In this document: piece by piece, positions 55,954 to 62,611 of the stretch
How positions within the stretch are numbered: the stretch's first letter is position 1
How the letters are laid out: each line of letters opens with the position of its first letter
NCBI RefSeq assembly: GCF_000179595.2
Contig: NZ_JH556659.1
Span: forward strand, 795,905-859,904
Source of the DNA: Acetivibrio cellulolyticus CD2
GTDB lineage: Bacteria > Bacillota > Clostridia > Acetivibrionales > Acetivibrionaceae
Length of the DNA stretch: 64,000 bases
Direction of reading: 5' to 3'
Made by a program: the position numbers and the translations under genes
The notes under the pieces: generated by a model
What the model was told of the DNA's origin: nothing
Database searches by the model: none
What the model saw: only the letters and a program-made list of their open reading frames with translations

Positions 55954-56286
55954 ATGAAGTATTCTCATGCAGAATATGTAGCTGCATTTAAGACATTATC
56001 AGATGAAACACGGCTAAAGATAATTGATATGCTGTCATGCGGGGAAATGTGTGCATGTGATATACTTGAAAAGTTTAGTATTTCACAGTCAACTTTAAGT
56101 TATCATATGAAAACACTTGTAGATAGTGGACTTGTAAATGGTGTTCGTGATGGAGCATGGATGAGGTATACCCTTAACAAGGAAAGAACAAATTCAGTCC
56201 TTTCGTTTTTAACCGAGATAACAAGTGAAAAGGAAGATTGTATTTGCAACAGCATTGAAAAAAAGGATTGTAAACAAGAATCATGA
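55954..56286 (+). CDS. arsR: ArsR-family arsenite-responsive repressor
   Basis: 110 residues. LSDETRLKIIDMLSCGEMCACDILEKF has the arsenite-binding CxC (CAC) in helix 3; SQSTLSYHMKTLVDSGLV is the recognition helix. The C-terminal tail has further cysteines (EKEDCICN, KKDCK). AGGAGGT precedes the ATG. Followed by a truncated arsD and acr3, it should control arsenite efflux; the inverted repeats at 55871-55926 are probable operators. Confidence 0.93.
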   Translation: MKYSHAEYVAAFKTLSDETRLKIIDMLSCGEMCACDILEKFSISQSTLSYHMKTLVDSGLVNGVRDGAWMRYTLNKERTNSVLSFLTEITSEKEDCICNSIEKKDCKQES

Positions 56287-56311
56287 CATTAAATTAAAGG
56301 AGGAGTTCATT

Positions 56312-56374
56312 ATGAAGACAATTGAAATTTTTGATCCTGCAATGTGCTGTTCCATTAGCAAATTCATAATATAG
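56312..56374 (+). pseudogene. arsD: Truncated arsD remnant
   Basis: A strong AGGAGG and ATG lead into MKTIEIFDPAMCCS, the conserved N-terminus of the arsenic metallochaperone ArsD with its CC pair. The frame stops after 20 codons and the rest of ArsD (about 100 residues) is missing. A 16-codon frame at 56384-56434 (MDNVKNRLSFLVCRKK) may be a scrap of another ars gene such as arsC. No arsA is present in the window. Confidence 0.75.
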
Positions 56375-56517
56375 GGGATTGAAATGGATAATGTAAAAAA
56401 CAGATTATCATTTTTAGTATGTCGGAAGAAGTAAAAGCGAAAATCAAAGAAAGCTCTTGCGTTTTAAAGTTTTGAATTAAAAATACTTTATGAATTGACT
56501 TGAAAGGCTGTGACGAT

Positions 56518-57585
56518 ATGGAAAAGGCAAAACCAGCATCAGGCATTGGTTTTTTTGAAAAGTATCTGACAATATGGGTGCTTCTCTGCATGGCAGCAGG
56601 AATTCTTATCGGTAAGTTTTTGCCAGGCATCCCTGCGTTTCTAGAACAGTTTGAATATGCAAAAATATCTCTTCCCATTGCAATACTAATATGGATTATG
56701 ATTTATCCTATGATGATGAAGGTGGATTTTCAATCTATCAAAAATGTACGCAAGAATCCGTTGGGTCTGATTATATCAAGTGGAACAAGCTGGTTGATCA
56801 AGCCATTCCTTATGTTTGGCCTTGCAGCGTTTTTCTTTTATGTGGTTTTTAAAGCATTCATTCCAGTTGAATTAGCTAGGGATTATGTCGCAGGTGCTGT
56901 ACTTTTAGGAGCAGCTCCTTGTACTGCTATGGTTTTTGTCTGGAGTAACCTGACAAAGGGTGATCCAGCCCATACCCTTGTTCAGGTTTCGGTAAATGAC
57001 CTGATTATCCTTGTTCTTTTTGTGCCGATTGTATCATTCCTGCTGGGTGTTACAAATATACAGGTGCCGTGGGATACACTGTTCCTGTCGATCGTAATGT
57101 TTGTTGTGATCCCATTGGTTGCCGGTATACTTACACGTACATTAATGATAAAGAAAAAGGGTGAGGAATATTTCACACAAAAATTTGTATCTAAGTTTGA
57201 CGGTATAACTACAGTGGGTCTGCTGTTAACACTTGTTATCATTTTTTCATTCCAGGGAAATGCAATACTTAATAGTCCGTTAAACGTTTTGATGATTGCT
57301 GTGCCACTTGTTCTCCAAAATGTATTAACCTCTGCTTTTGCATATTGGGCATGTAAAAAGTGTAAGCAGCCTCATAATATAGCCGCTCCTGCAGCACTCA
57401 TTGGAGCATCGGATTTTTTTGAGTTATCAGTGGCTGTTGCAATTACACTTTTCGGTGCAGATTCACCGGTGGTACTTGTTACAACTGTTGGAGTGCTTAC
57501 AGAGGTTCCCGTTATGCTTACACTTGTCAAGTTTGTTAATAACACCAGGCATTGGTTTCCGCAGCCAGCATCTGTTAACAAGTAA
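56518..57585 (+). CDS. acr3: Arsenite efflux permease Acr3
   Basis: 355 residues from ATG 56518; a longer in-frame start at 56500 has no ribosome site. Ten transmembrane helices. Family motifs include LIWIMIYPMMMKVDF, the essential Cys in LLGAAPCTAMVFVWS, and NDLIILVLF and ASDFFELSVAVAITLFG. It exports As(OH)3 using the proton motive force. It lies after arsR and the arsD remnant and is the main arsenite exporter of the island. Confidence 0.95.
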   Translation: MEKAKPASGIGFFEKYLTIWVLLCMAAGILIGKFLPGIPAFLEQFEYAKISLPIAILIWIMIYPMMMKVDFQSIKNVRKNPLGLIISSGTSWLIKPFLMFGLAAFFFYVVFKAFIPVELARDYVAGAVLLGAAPCTAMVFVWSNLTKGDPAHTLVQVSVNDLIILVLFVPIVSFLLGVTNIQVPWDTLFLSIVMFVVIPLVAGILTRTLMIKKKGEEYFTQKFVSKFDGITTVGLLLTLVIIFSFQGNAILNSPLNVLMIAVPLVLQNVLTSAFAYWACKKCKQPHNIAAPAALIGASDFFELSVAVAITLFGADSPVVLVTTVGVLTEVPVMLTLVKFVNNTRHWFPQPASVNK

Positions 57586-57650
57586 TTATTATTATTGTTA
57601 GATATAATGTCAGTATTAAGGAAGGGATATTAGTTCTAATTGGAGGATAA

Positions 57651-59315
57651 ATGTATATGAAAATACTAATAATTGGTGCTGTTGCTGCTGGAACCTCGGC
57701 AGCAGCTAAAGCAAGAAGAAACAGTGAAGATGCACAGATAAAAATATTTGAAATGGATTCGGATATTTCATATTCAGGTTGTGGCTTACCCTATTACATA
57801 GGGAATGAAATAGAAGGTCGGGATAAGCTAGTTCCAAGGAATGCAGCATTCTTTAAAAGCAAATACAATGTAGATATTTTGACAAAACATAAGGTTTTAG
57901 GCATTAATACTGATGAAAAAAGCCTAAAAGTAATAAACCTTGAAACATCTGAAGTCTTCGTAGAAAAGTATGATAAATTAGTTATCGCAACAGGAGCAAG
58001 ACCTATCTTGCCTCCCATCAAAGGAATTGATAAAGCTAATGTATTTACATTAAGAAATGTTGAAAGTGCAGACAATATAAAAAGCTATATACAGAATAAT
58101 AATCCAAAAAGGGCTCTAGTTATTGGTTCGGGGTTTATTGGCCTTGAAATGGTTGAAAACTTAGAAAATCTAGGGATTGAGGTATCAGTTGTTGAAATGG
58201 AAGACCACCTGATGAAGCCTCTGGATATCGATGTTTCTGTGTATTTAAAGGATGCACTCCTTAAAAAAGGCGTAAAAATATATCTTGATAGCACTGTAGT
58301 TGAGCTTCAAGGAGATATGCGTACAAATACAGCACTTCTTAAAGATGGGGCAAAAATAGACACTGATTTGGTTATAGTGGCTACAGGCATAAAGCCAAAT
58401 GTAGAGCTTGCAAAAGAAGCAGGAATTGAGCTTGGTGTGACAGGGGCTATAAAGGTTAATGAAAAAATGGAAACCAGCATAAAAGGCATATATGCTTGTG
58501 GGGATTGTGCTGAAAGCTATTCACTTATCACAGGAAAGCCTATTTATCGTCCTCTCGGTTCTACCGCAAATAAAATGGGTAGAATTGCAGGTGACAGTTT
58601 AACGGGATACGATTTGAATTTCAGGGGAATTCTCGGCACAGGCATATTTAAGATATTTGATTATACCATAGCTCAGACTGGACTTACAGAAAGAGAAGCA
58701 CTAGAAGAAGGTTTTAATGTATCAGTTTGTCACAACATCAAGCCTGATAAGCCAGAGTATTTTCATGGAGAAGAAATGGTTATAAAGGCTGTTGCTGATA
58801 GACATAACGGAAGGCTATTGGGTGTACAGATTTTTGGTAAATCAGGAGTAGATAAGCGTATAGATGTTTTTGCTACGGCATTAACCTTTGGTGCAAAAGT
58901 CCAAGATCTTTTTCACTTAGACCTTGCCTATGCTCCGCCATTTTCAACTACAAAAGACCCTGTAATGTACACTGGAATGATTCTTACCAACGACATTGAA
59001 AGGGATAGAAATCTTATTTCGGCATCGGAATTGAGTAAAAAGATAAACAACAACGAGGAAATAACAATTATAGATGCAAGAGTGGCTAAGCAGTATAACG
59101 AATCTCATGTCGAAGGTGCTATAAATGTGCCTCATGAAAGATTAAGAGACACTTTGGAAAGTCTTGATAAGGATAAGTCTATTGTAACCTACTGTAACAA
59201 AGGGGTTACCGGTAATGCAGCTCAAAATATACTTATAAACAGTGGCTTTAAAAAGGTTTACAACCTTTCGGGAGGGTATAAGAACTATTCAAAAACAGTA
59301 AAAAATCAAAGTTAG
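57651..59315 (+). CDS. CoA-disulfide reductase/NADH oxidase with C-terminal rhodanese domain
   Basis: About 554 residues; ATG 57651 or 57657. FAD-binding GAVAAGTSAAAKARR, catalytic Cys in SYSGCGLPYYIG, NAD(P)-binding GSGFIGLEMVENL and the dimerisation domain are all present. The rhodanese domain (about 460-545) has active Cys in VTYCNKGVTGNA. Such fusions (CoADR-RHD) reduce CoA disulfide, persulfide or polysulfide with NADH. In this island it may restore thiols damaged by arsenite or generate reduced sulfur. TGGAGG precedes the start. Confidence 0.92.
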   Translation: MYMKILIIGAVAAGTSAAAKARRNSEDAQIKIFEMDSDISYSGCGLPYYIGNEIEGRDKLVPRNAAFFKSKYNVDILTKHKVLGINTDEKSLKVINLETSEVFVEKYDKLVIATGARPILPPIKGIDKANVFTLRNVESADNIKSYIQNNNPKRALVIGSGFIGLEMVENLENLGIEVSVVEMEDHLMKPLDIDVSVYLKDALLKKGVKIYLDSTVVELQGDMRTNTALLKDGAKIDTDLVIVATGIKPNVELAKEAGIELGVTGAIKVNEKMETSIKGIYACGDCAESYSLITGKPIYRPLGSTANKMGRIAGDSLTGYDLNFRGILGTGIFKIFDYTIAQTGLTEREALEEGFNVSVCHNIKPDKPEYFHGEEMVIKAVADRHNGRLLGVQIFGKSGVDKRIDVFATALTFGAKVQDLFHLDLAYAPPFSTTKDPVMYTGMILTNDIERDRNLISASELSKKINNNEEITIIDARVAKQYNESHVEGAINVPHERLRDTLESLDKDKSIVTYCNKGVTGNAAQNILINSGFKKVYNLSGGYKNYSKTVKNQS

Positions 59316-59735
59316 TCAAGTCTCAATCTGATTCCATGCCTTTTGGGTTCCCACTACCCATGTAGGTAAAAAGCTAACCCTATTATGAGATTTTCAAGTA
59401 GACGGGGCAGTAGAGCTTGTAACACTTATGCTTCCGCTACCCCTAATAGAACAATCACTTCCATATTATAATAATACAAAAATTCCAATTCTTTGTGGTG
59501 AATATTTTAATTTAATCCTAAATTCCCGATCTTTATATCACATACAAAAACTATAAAAATCGTAAAACATCTTTAAATAGAGCGGTTCGGTTTGTATGTG
59601 ATATTTTCTACGGGAATTTAGGTTTAATTGTAACTGTTACCTATATCATTGACAATTGTAATTATTAAGACTATTATAAGTATGAATAATGCAAAATAAA
59701 TTGCAAATAACATATTTAAAATGGTGGTGAATTTA
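59316..59735 (+). other. 420-bp non-coding region with a 106-bp inverted repeat
   Basis: At 59517-59548 and 59591-59622, two 32-nt arms pair as 12 bp (CCTAAATTCCCG) and 14 bp (ATATCACATACAAA) separated by a 6x6 internal loop; the apical loop is 42 nt. This could be a MITE-like relic or a bidirectional terminator. No gene found in the rest; 59316-59500 resembles nothing I recognise. Confidence 0.5.
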
Positions 59736-61040
59736 ATGAAGCGTTTAATTATAAATGATCTTATAAAGTGGAAAAACCGTAAAGATAGGAAACCACTAAT
59801 ATTAAAAGGTGTACGTCAATGTGGGAAAACCTATATATTAAAACTTTTCGGAAAAGAAAATTATAAGGATGTAGCATATTTTAATTTTGAAGGTAATCCA
59901 GCTTTAGCCAAGCATTTCGAACAAGATCTCGATCCAAAGCGAATCATAATAGAGTTGGGAGTATTGAACGGTAAGAAAATTAATCCTCAATCAACTTTAA
60001 TTATTTTTGATGAAATTCAGTTTAGTAATGCAGCAATAACTTCCCTTAAATATTTTTATGAGCAAATACCTGAATATCATATTGTATGTGCAGGTTCATT
60101 ATTAGGAATTACCCTTTCAAGACCATTATCCTTCCCAGTTGGAAAGGTTGATTTTCTGAACCTTAGACCTATGTGCTTTTATGAATTTGTCCTTGCTAAT
60201 GGAGAAGAAATGTTGCTTGAATATATTGAAAAGATTGATGCAAAGGTACAAATACCTCAGATGTTTGCAGATAAGTTTAGTACCCTTTTTAAAACCTATC
60301 TTGTCACAGGTGGTATGCCAGAAGTAGTTGCTTCATGGGTTGAGAATAAGGACGTGTCAGAAGTTGAAAGAATACAAGATGTAATTTTGAATTCATATGA
60401 ACTTGATTTTGCAAAGCATGCACCGAAAACTGAATTTCCAAAGTTGTCGCTTATATGGAAAAGCATACCGGATCAATTGGCGAAAGAAAATGGCAAGTTT
60501 ATTTATGGACATGTTAAACCTGGAGCAAGGGCAAAGGATCTAGAAGATGCTCTTCAATGGCTTGTTAGTGCTGGTATGGTTTATAAGGTTCATAAGATAG
60601 AAAAACCTGCTATTCCATTGTCAGCATATTCAAGTCCGACTTTTTTTAAAGTATATCTGGCCGATGTTGGGCTTTTGAGAAGAATGTCGAAGCTTCCGGC
60701 TTCATCTATTTTTGAAGAAACTCATCTTTATACAGAATTCAAAGGGGCTATGACTGAGAACTATGTATTGAATGAACTTGTAAATTTGCATGGAGATATG
60801 CCGTATTATTGGAAATCAGGGAATACAGCAGAAGTTGATTTTATTGCTCAATTTGAGGAAAAGATTGTGCCGATAGAGGTAAAAGCTTCTATCAATGTTA
60901 AATCCCGCAGTCTTGGAGTATATCGGGACAAATACAAGCCAAAGGTTTCGGTCAGGGCGTCCCTTCTTAATCTTAAAGTGGATGAAGAATTGTTGAATGT
61001 ACCGTTGTACATGTTTTGGAATGTTGAAAAGCTAATTTGA
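59736..61040 (+). CDS. AAA ATPase with DUF4143 (AAA_14) domain
   Basis: 434 residues from ATG 59736, 6 bp after GGTGGTG. The AAA_14 part has Walker A GVRQCGKTY, Walker B LIIFDEIQ and a sensor in HIVCAGSLLG. The DUF4143 part (about 195-400) ends with a nuclease-like fold: GNTAEVDFIAQFEEKIVPIEVKA resembles the E/D...VK core of PD-(D/E)XK proteins. The role is unknown; these ATPases are widespread in accessory regions and have been proposed as defence or toxin-like genes. It lies at the right end of the island. Confidence 0.9.
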   Translation: MKRLIINDLIKWKNRKDRKPLILKGVRQCGKTYILKLFGKENYKDVAYFNFEGNPALAKHFEQDLDPKRIIIELGVLNGKKINPQSTLIIFDEIQFSNAAITSLKYFYEQIPEYHIVCAGSLLGITLSRPLSFPVGKVDFLNLRPMCFYEFVLANGEEMLLEYIEKIDAKVQIPQMFADKFSTLFKTYLVTGGMPEVVASWVENKDVSEVERIQDVILNSYELDFAKHAPKTEFPKLSLIWKSIPDQLAKENGKFIYGHVKPGARAKDLEDALQWLVSAGMVYKVHKIEKPAIPLSAYSSPTFFKVYLADVGLLRRMSKLPASSIFEETHLYTEFKGAMTENYVLNELVNLHGDMPYYWKSGNTAEVDFIAQFEEKIVPIEVKASINVKSRSLGVYRDKYKPKVSVRASLLNLKVDEELLNVPLYMFWNVEKLI

Positions 61041-61122
61041 GTGATAGGGAAAACTTTACTGATTAATTATTGGGCGTGGTTACGGGTTTTAATACGTCAA
61101 AAAAGTGCAAAAATAAGCACTA

Positions 61123-61211
61123 TGACTTTTAATCAAGGTGTCCCGCGTTCGAGTCGCGGATGGCTCACCAAAGTACCTGTAACCGTAAGGTTGCAGGTAT
61201 TTTTATGTGTG
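61123..61211 (+). repeat. 89-bp direct repeat, right copy (tRNA-Lys fragment plus terminator)
   Basis: Identical to 50336-50424. It lacks the acceptor 5' strand, D-arm and half of the anticodon stem, so it is not a functional tRNA. It marks the right end of the island. Confidence 0.95.
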
Positions 61212-61232
61212 CCCGGTGGGCACACGTTCTAA
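61207..61232 (+). repeat. 26-bp match to the group II intron 5' end / stem-loop repeat (copy C)
   Basis: GTGTGCCCGGTGGGCACAC followed by GTTCTAA is identical to 11126-11151, starting at the exact intron boundary. It directly follows a terminator T run. It continues as AAATGG rather than CGGGTG. Its layout, hairpin then TTCTAAAAT, also matches the repeats at 17530 and 31202. Confidence 0.8.
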
Positions 61233-61271
61233 AATGGAATTTATAATAAAAGAATCACGTTTAAAAATATA

Positions 61272-61300
61272 TTGACATGATTTTATTACTGTGGTAAACT
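61272..61300 (+). promoter_or_regulatory. Promoter of the SDR operon
   Basis: TTGACA (61272-61277), 17 bp, TAAACT (61295-61300). Transcription would start about 61307. Confidence 0.7.
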
Positions 61301-61306
61301 TCACGA

Positions 61307-61438
61307 GGAATATAAAGTCAAGAAGGCTTTAGCTTATGTAATTATGTAATATCAACTTTGGAAATAAACCATGAAGGGACGCTATTTGAAATAGCACTTT
61401 TTGTGGTTTTTTATTTTTCTTGAAAAGAGGTGTAAATT
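61307..61438 (+). promoter_or_regulatory. Structured leader with terminator-like hairpin upstream of the SDR gene
   Basis: About 130 nt. An outer AAACCATGAAG/CTTTTTGTGGTTT stem (about 61367-61410) encloses GCTATTT-GAAATAGC, then a T-rich tract. This looks like an attenuator or riboswitch expression platform; I cannot match it to a known class. Confidence 0.5.
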
Positions 61439-61495
61439 ATGTATGGTGTAAACATTAAAAGCCTTGAGCATAATTACTATCATGAACACAGGTAA
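61439..61495 (+). CDS. 18-residue upstream ORF overlapping the SDR start
   Basis: ATG 61439 follows a good AAGAGGTG site and encodes MYGVNIKSLEHNYYHEHR before TAA. It overlaps the SDR ATG (61482) by 14 bp in another frame. The SDR start has no ribosome site of its own, so translation coupling is likely. It may also be the scrap of a lost gene. Confidence 0.45.
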   Translation: MYGVNIKSLEHNYYHEHR

Positions 61496-62231
61496 TATTG
61501 GAAAAGTAGCCGTAATAACTGGAGCTTCAAAGGGAATCGGGCATGCTGCTGCTTTATTGTTTGCTGGAAATGGCTATAAAATAGTTGTTAACTATTGCAA
61601 GTCACATGAAAAAGCTTTAGAATTGCATTCTACCCTTACTCAAAAGGGATTTGAAGCTATAATGTACCAAGCGGATGTTTCTGAGCGTGCACAGGTTGAA
61701 AATATGATACATCAATGTCTATGCTGCTTTGGAAGAATTGATGTTCTTGTGAATAATGCTGGAATAGCACAACAAAAGCTGTTTCAGGATATCTCTGAAT
61801 GTGACTGGGATAATATGCTGAACGTAAATGTAAAGGGAATGTTCAATTGCTGTCAAGCTGTTATTCCCCATATGATTAAAGAAAAAAGAGGAAAAATCAT
61901 AAATATATCATCTATCTGGGGTATGATTGGTGCTTCATGTGAAGTTCATTACTCAACTGCAAAGGCCGCAGTTATTGGGTTTACAAAAGCACTTGCAAAG
62001 GAGCTTGGTCCTTCAAACATTAATGTAAATTGCATTGCTCCAGGAGTTATTGATACTGATATGTTATGCTCACTATATGAAGATGAAAAAGCTTATTTGA
62101 AGGATATGACTCCGCTTTCAAGGCTTGGTAAAGCTATTGATGTTGCAAGTCTGTGTTTATTTCTAGCTTCAGAACAGGCTGATTTTATTACAGGTCAGGT
62201 CATAAGCCCTAATGGAGGATTTGTTATATAA
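61482..62231 (+). CDS. Short-chain dehydrogenase/reductase, FabG-like
   Basis: 249 residues. NAD(P)-binding TGASKGIGHAAAL; NNAG in VLVNNAGIAQQ; catalytic Ser, Tyr and Lys in NISSIWG and HYSTAKAAV; C-terminal GQVISPNGGFVI typical of 3-oxoacyl-ACP reductase-like SDRs. It reduces a keto group with NAD(P)H; the true substrate is unknown because no fatty-acid genes are near. The start follows the upstream ORF. A terminator ends the gene. Confidence 0.88.
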   Translation: MNTGNIGKVAVITGASKGIGHAAALLFAGNGYKIVVNYCKSHEKALELHSTLTQKGFEAIMYQADVSERAQVENMIHQCLCCFGRIDVLVNNAGIAQQKLFQDISECDWDNMLNVNVKGMFNCCQAVIPHMIKEKRGKIINISSIWGMIGASCEVHYSTAKAAVIGFTKALAKELGPSNINVNCIAPGVIDTDMLCSLYEDEKAYLKDMTPLSRLGKAIDVASLCLFLASEQADFITGQVISPNGGFVI

Positions 62232-62252
62232 AAGTAGATATGTTAAATTTTT

Positions 62253-62315
62253 AGCCACGAAGGTTAAGGTTAATCGTAGAAACGGTTAATTTTGAATTCG
62301 TGGCTTTATTATTTT
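62253..62315 (+). terminator. Terminator after the SDR gene
   Basis: AGCCACGAA (62253-62261) pairs with TTCGTGGCT (62297-62305), followed by TTATTATTTT. Confidence 0.8.
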
Positions 62316-62318
62316 CAA

Positions 62319-62483
62319 GCACCGATTACAAAAGTGAGTATAGCAAATGCAAAAAAAAATAAATCCAATTTCATAGAAGGAATGGATTGCAAAGGTGGAT
62401 GTATTGGGGGAGCATTTTGTATAACTTCAGCAGACAGAGCAAAGAAGAACTTAAATATGAACGGAGAGATGAAAAATGTGTGA
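62319..62483 (+). pseudogene. C-terminal remnant of an [FeFe]-hydrogenase large subunit
   Basis: The frame reads about 55 residues ending in EGMDCKGGCIGGAFCIT, which matches the H-cluster motif of [FeFe]-hydrogenases (E-x-MACxGGCxxG), then a normal-looking C-terminal tail and stop. Everything upstream of it in the gene is missing: the preceding sequence is the SDR terminator. The Ala of the usual MAC is Asp here. It is too short to be an enzyme. Confidence 0.65.
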
Positions 62484-62611
62484 AGTAGATGTGTATCTTA
62501 TTTCTTACCCATTTGAATTTATCTGAAAAAATTCTGTTAATTTTATAGAACAGCTGAAGTCTTAGCTGTCTAAATAAAAATATATTTAACTTATTAGGAG
62601 GCTTTAAAAAA

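Larger units (their letters stand above)
50336..61211. mobile_element. Putative genomic island at tRNA-Lys, arsenic and thiol-redox cargo
   Basis: About 10.8 kb bounded by perfect 89-bp repeats of the tRNA-Lys 3' half, the classic mark of site-specific integration at a tRNA gene. The cargo is coherent: MarR, two ArsP-type permeases, two ArsR, ferredoxin, thioredoxins, CcdA, arsD remnant, Acr3 and a CoA-disulfide reductase. No integrase, relaxase or replication gene is inside, so it is either a decayed island or one moved by an integrase from elsewhere. Local duplication of the tRNA 3' end is an alternative. Confidence 0.65.

Noticed and set aside
61123-61170. A second tRNA-Lys gene
   Set aside because: Only the 3' half is present; the acceptor 5' strand, D-arm and half the anticodon stem are missing.
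61041-61232. 63-codon frame after the AAA ATPase
   Set aside because: It runs through the tRNA-Lys fragment, the terminator and the intron-like repeat, so it is a chance frame.
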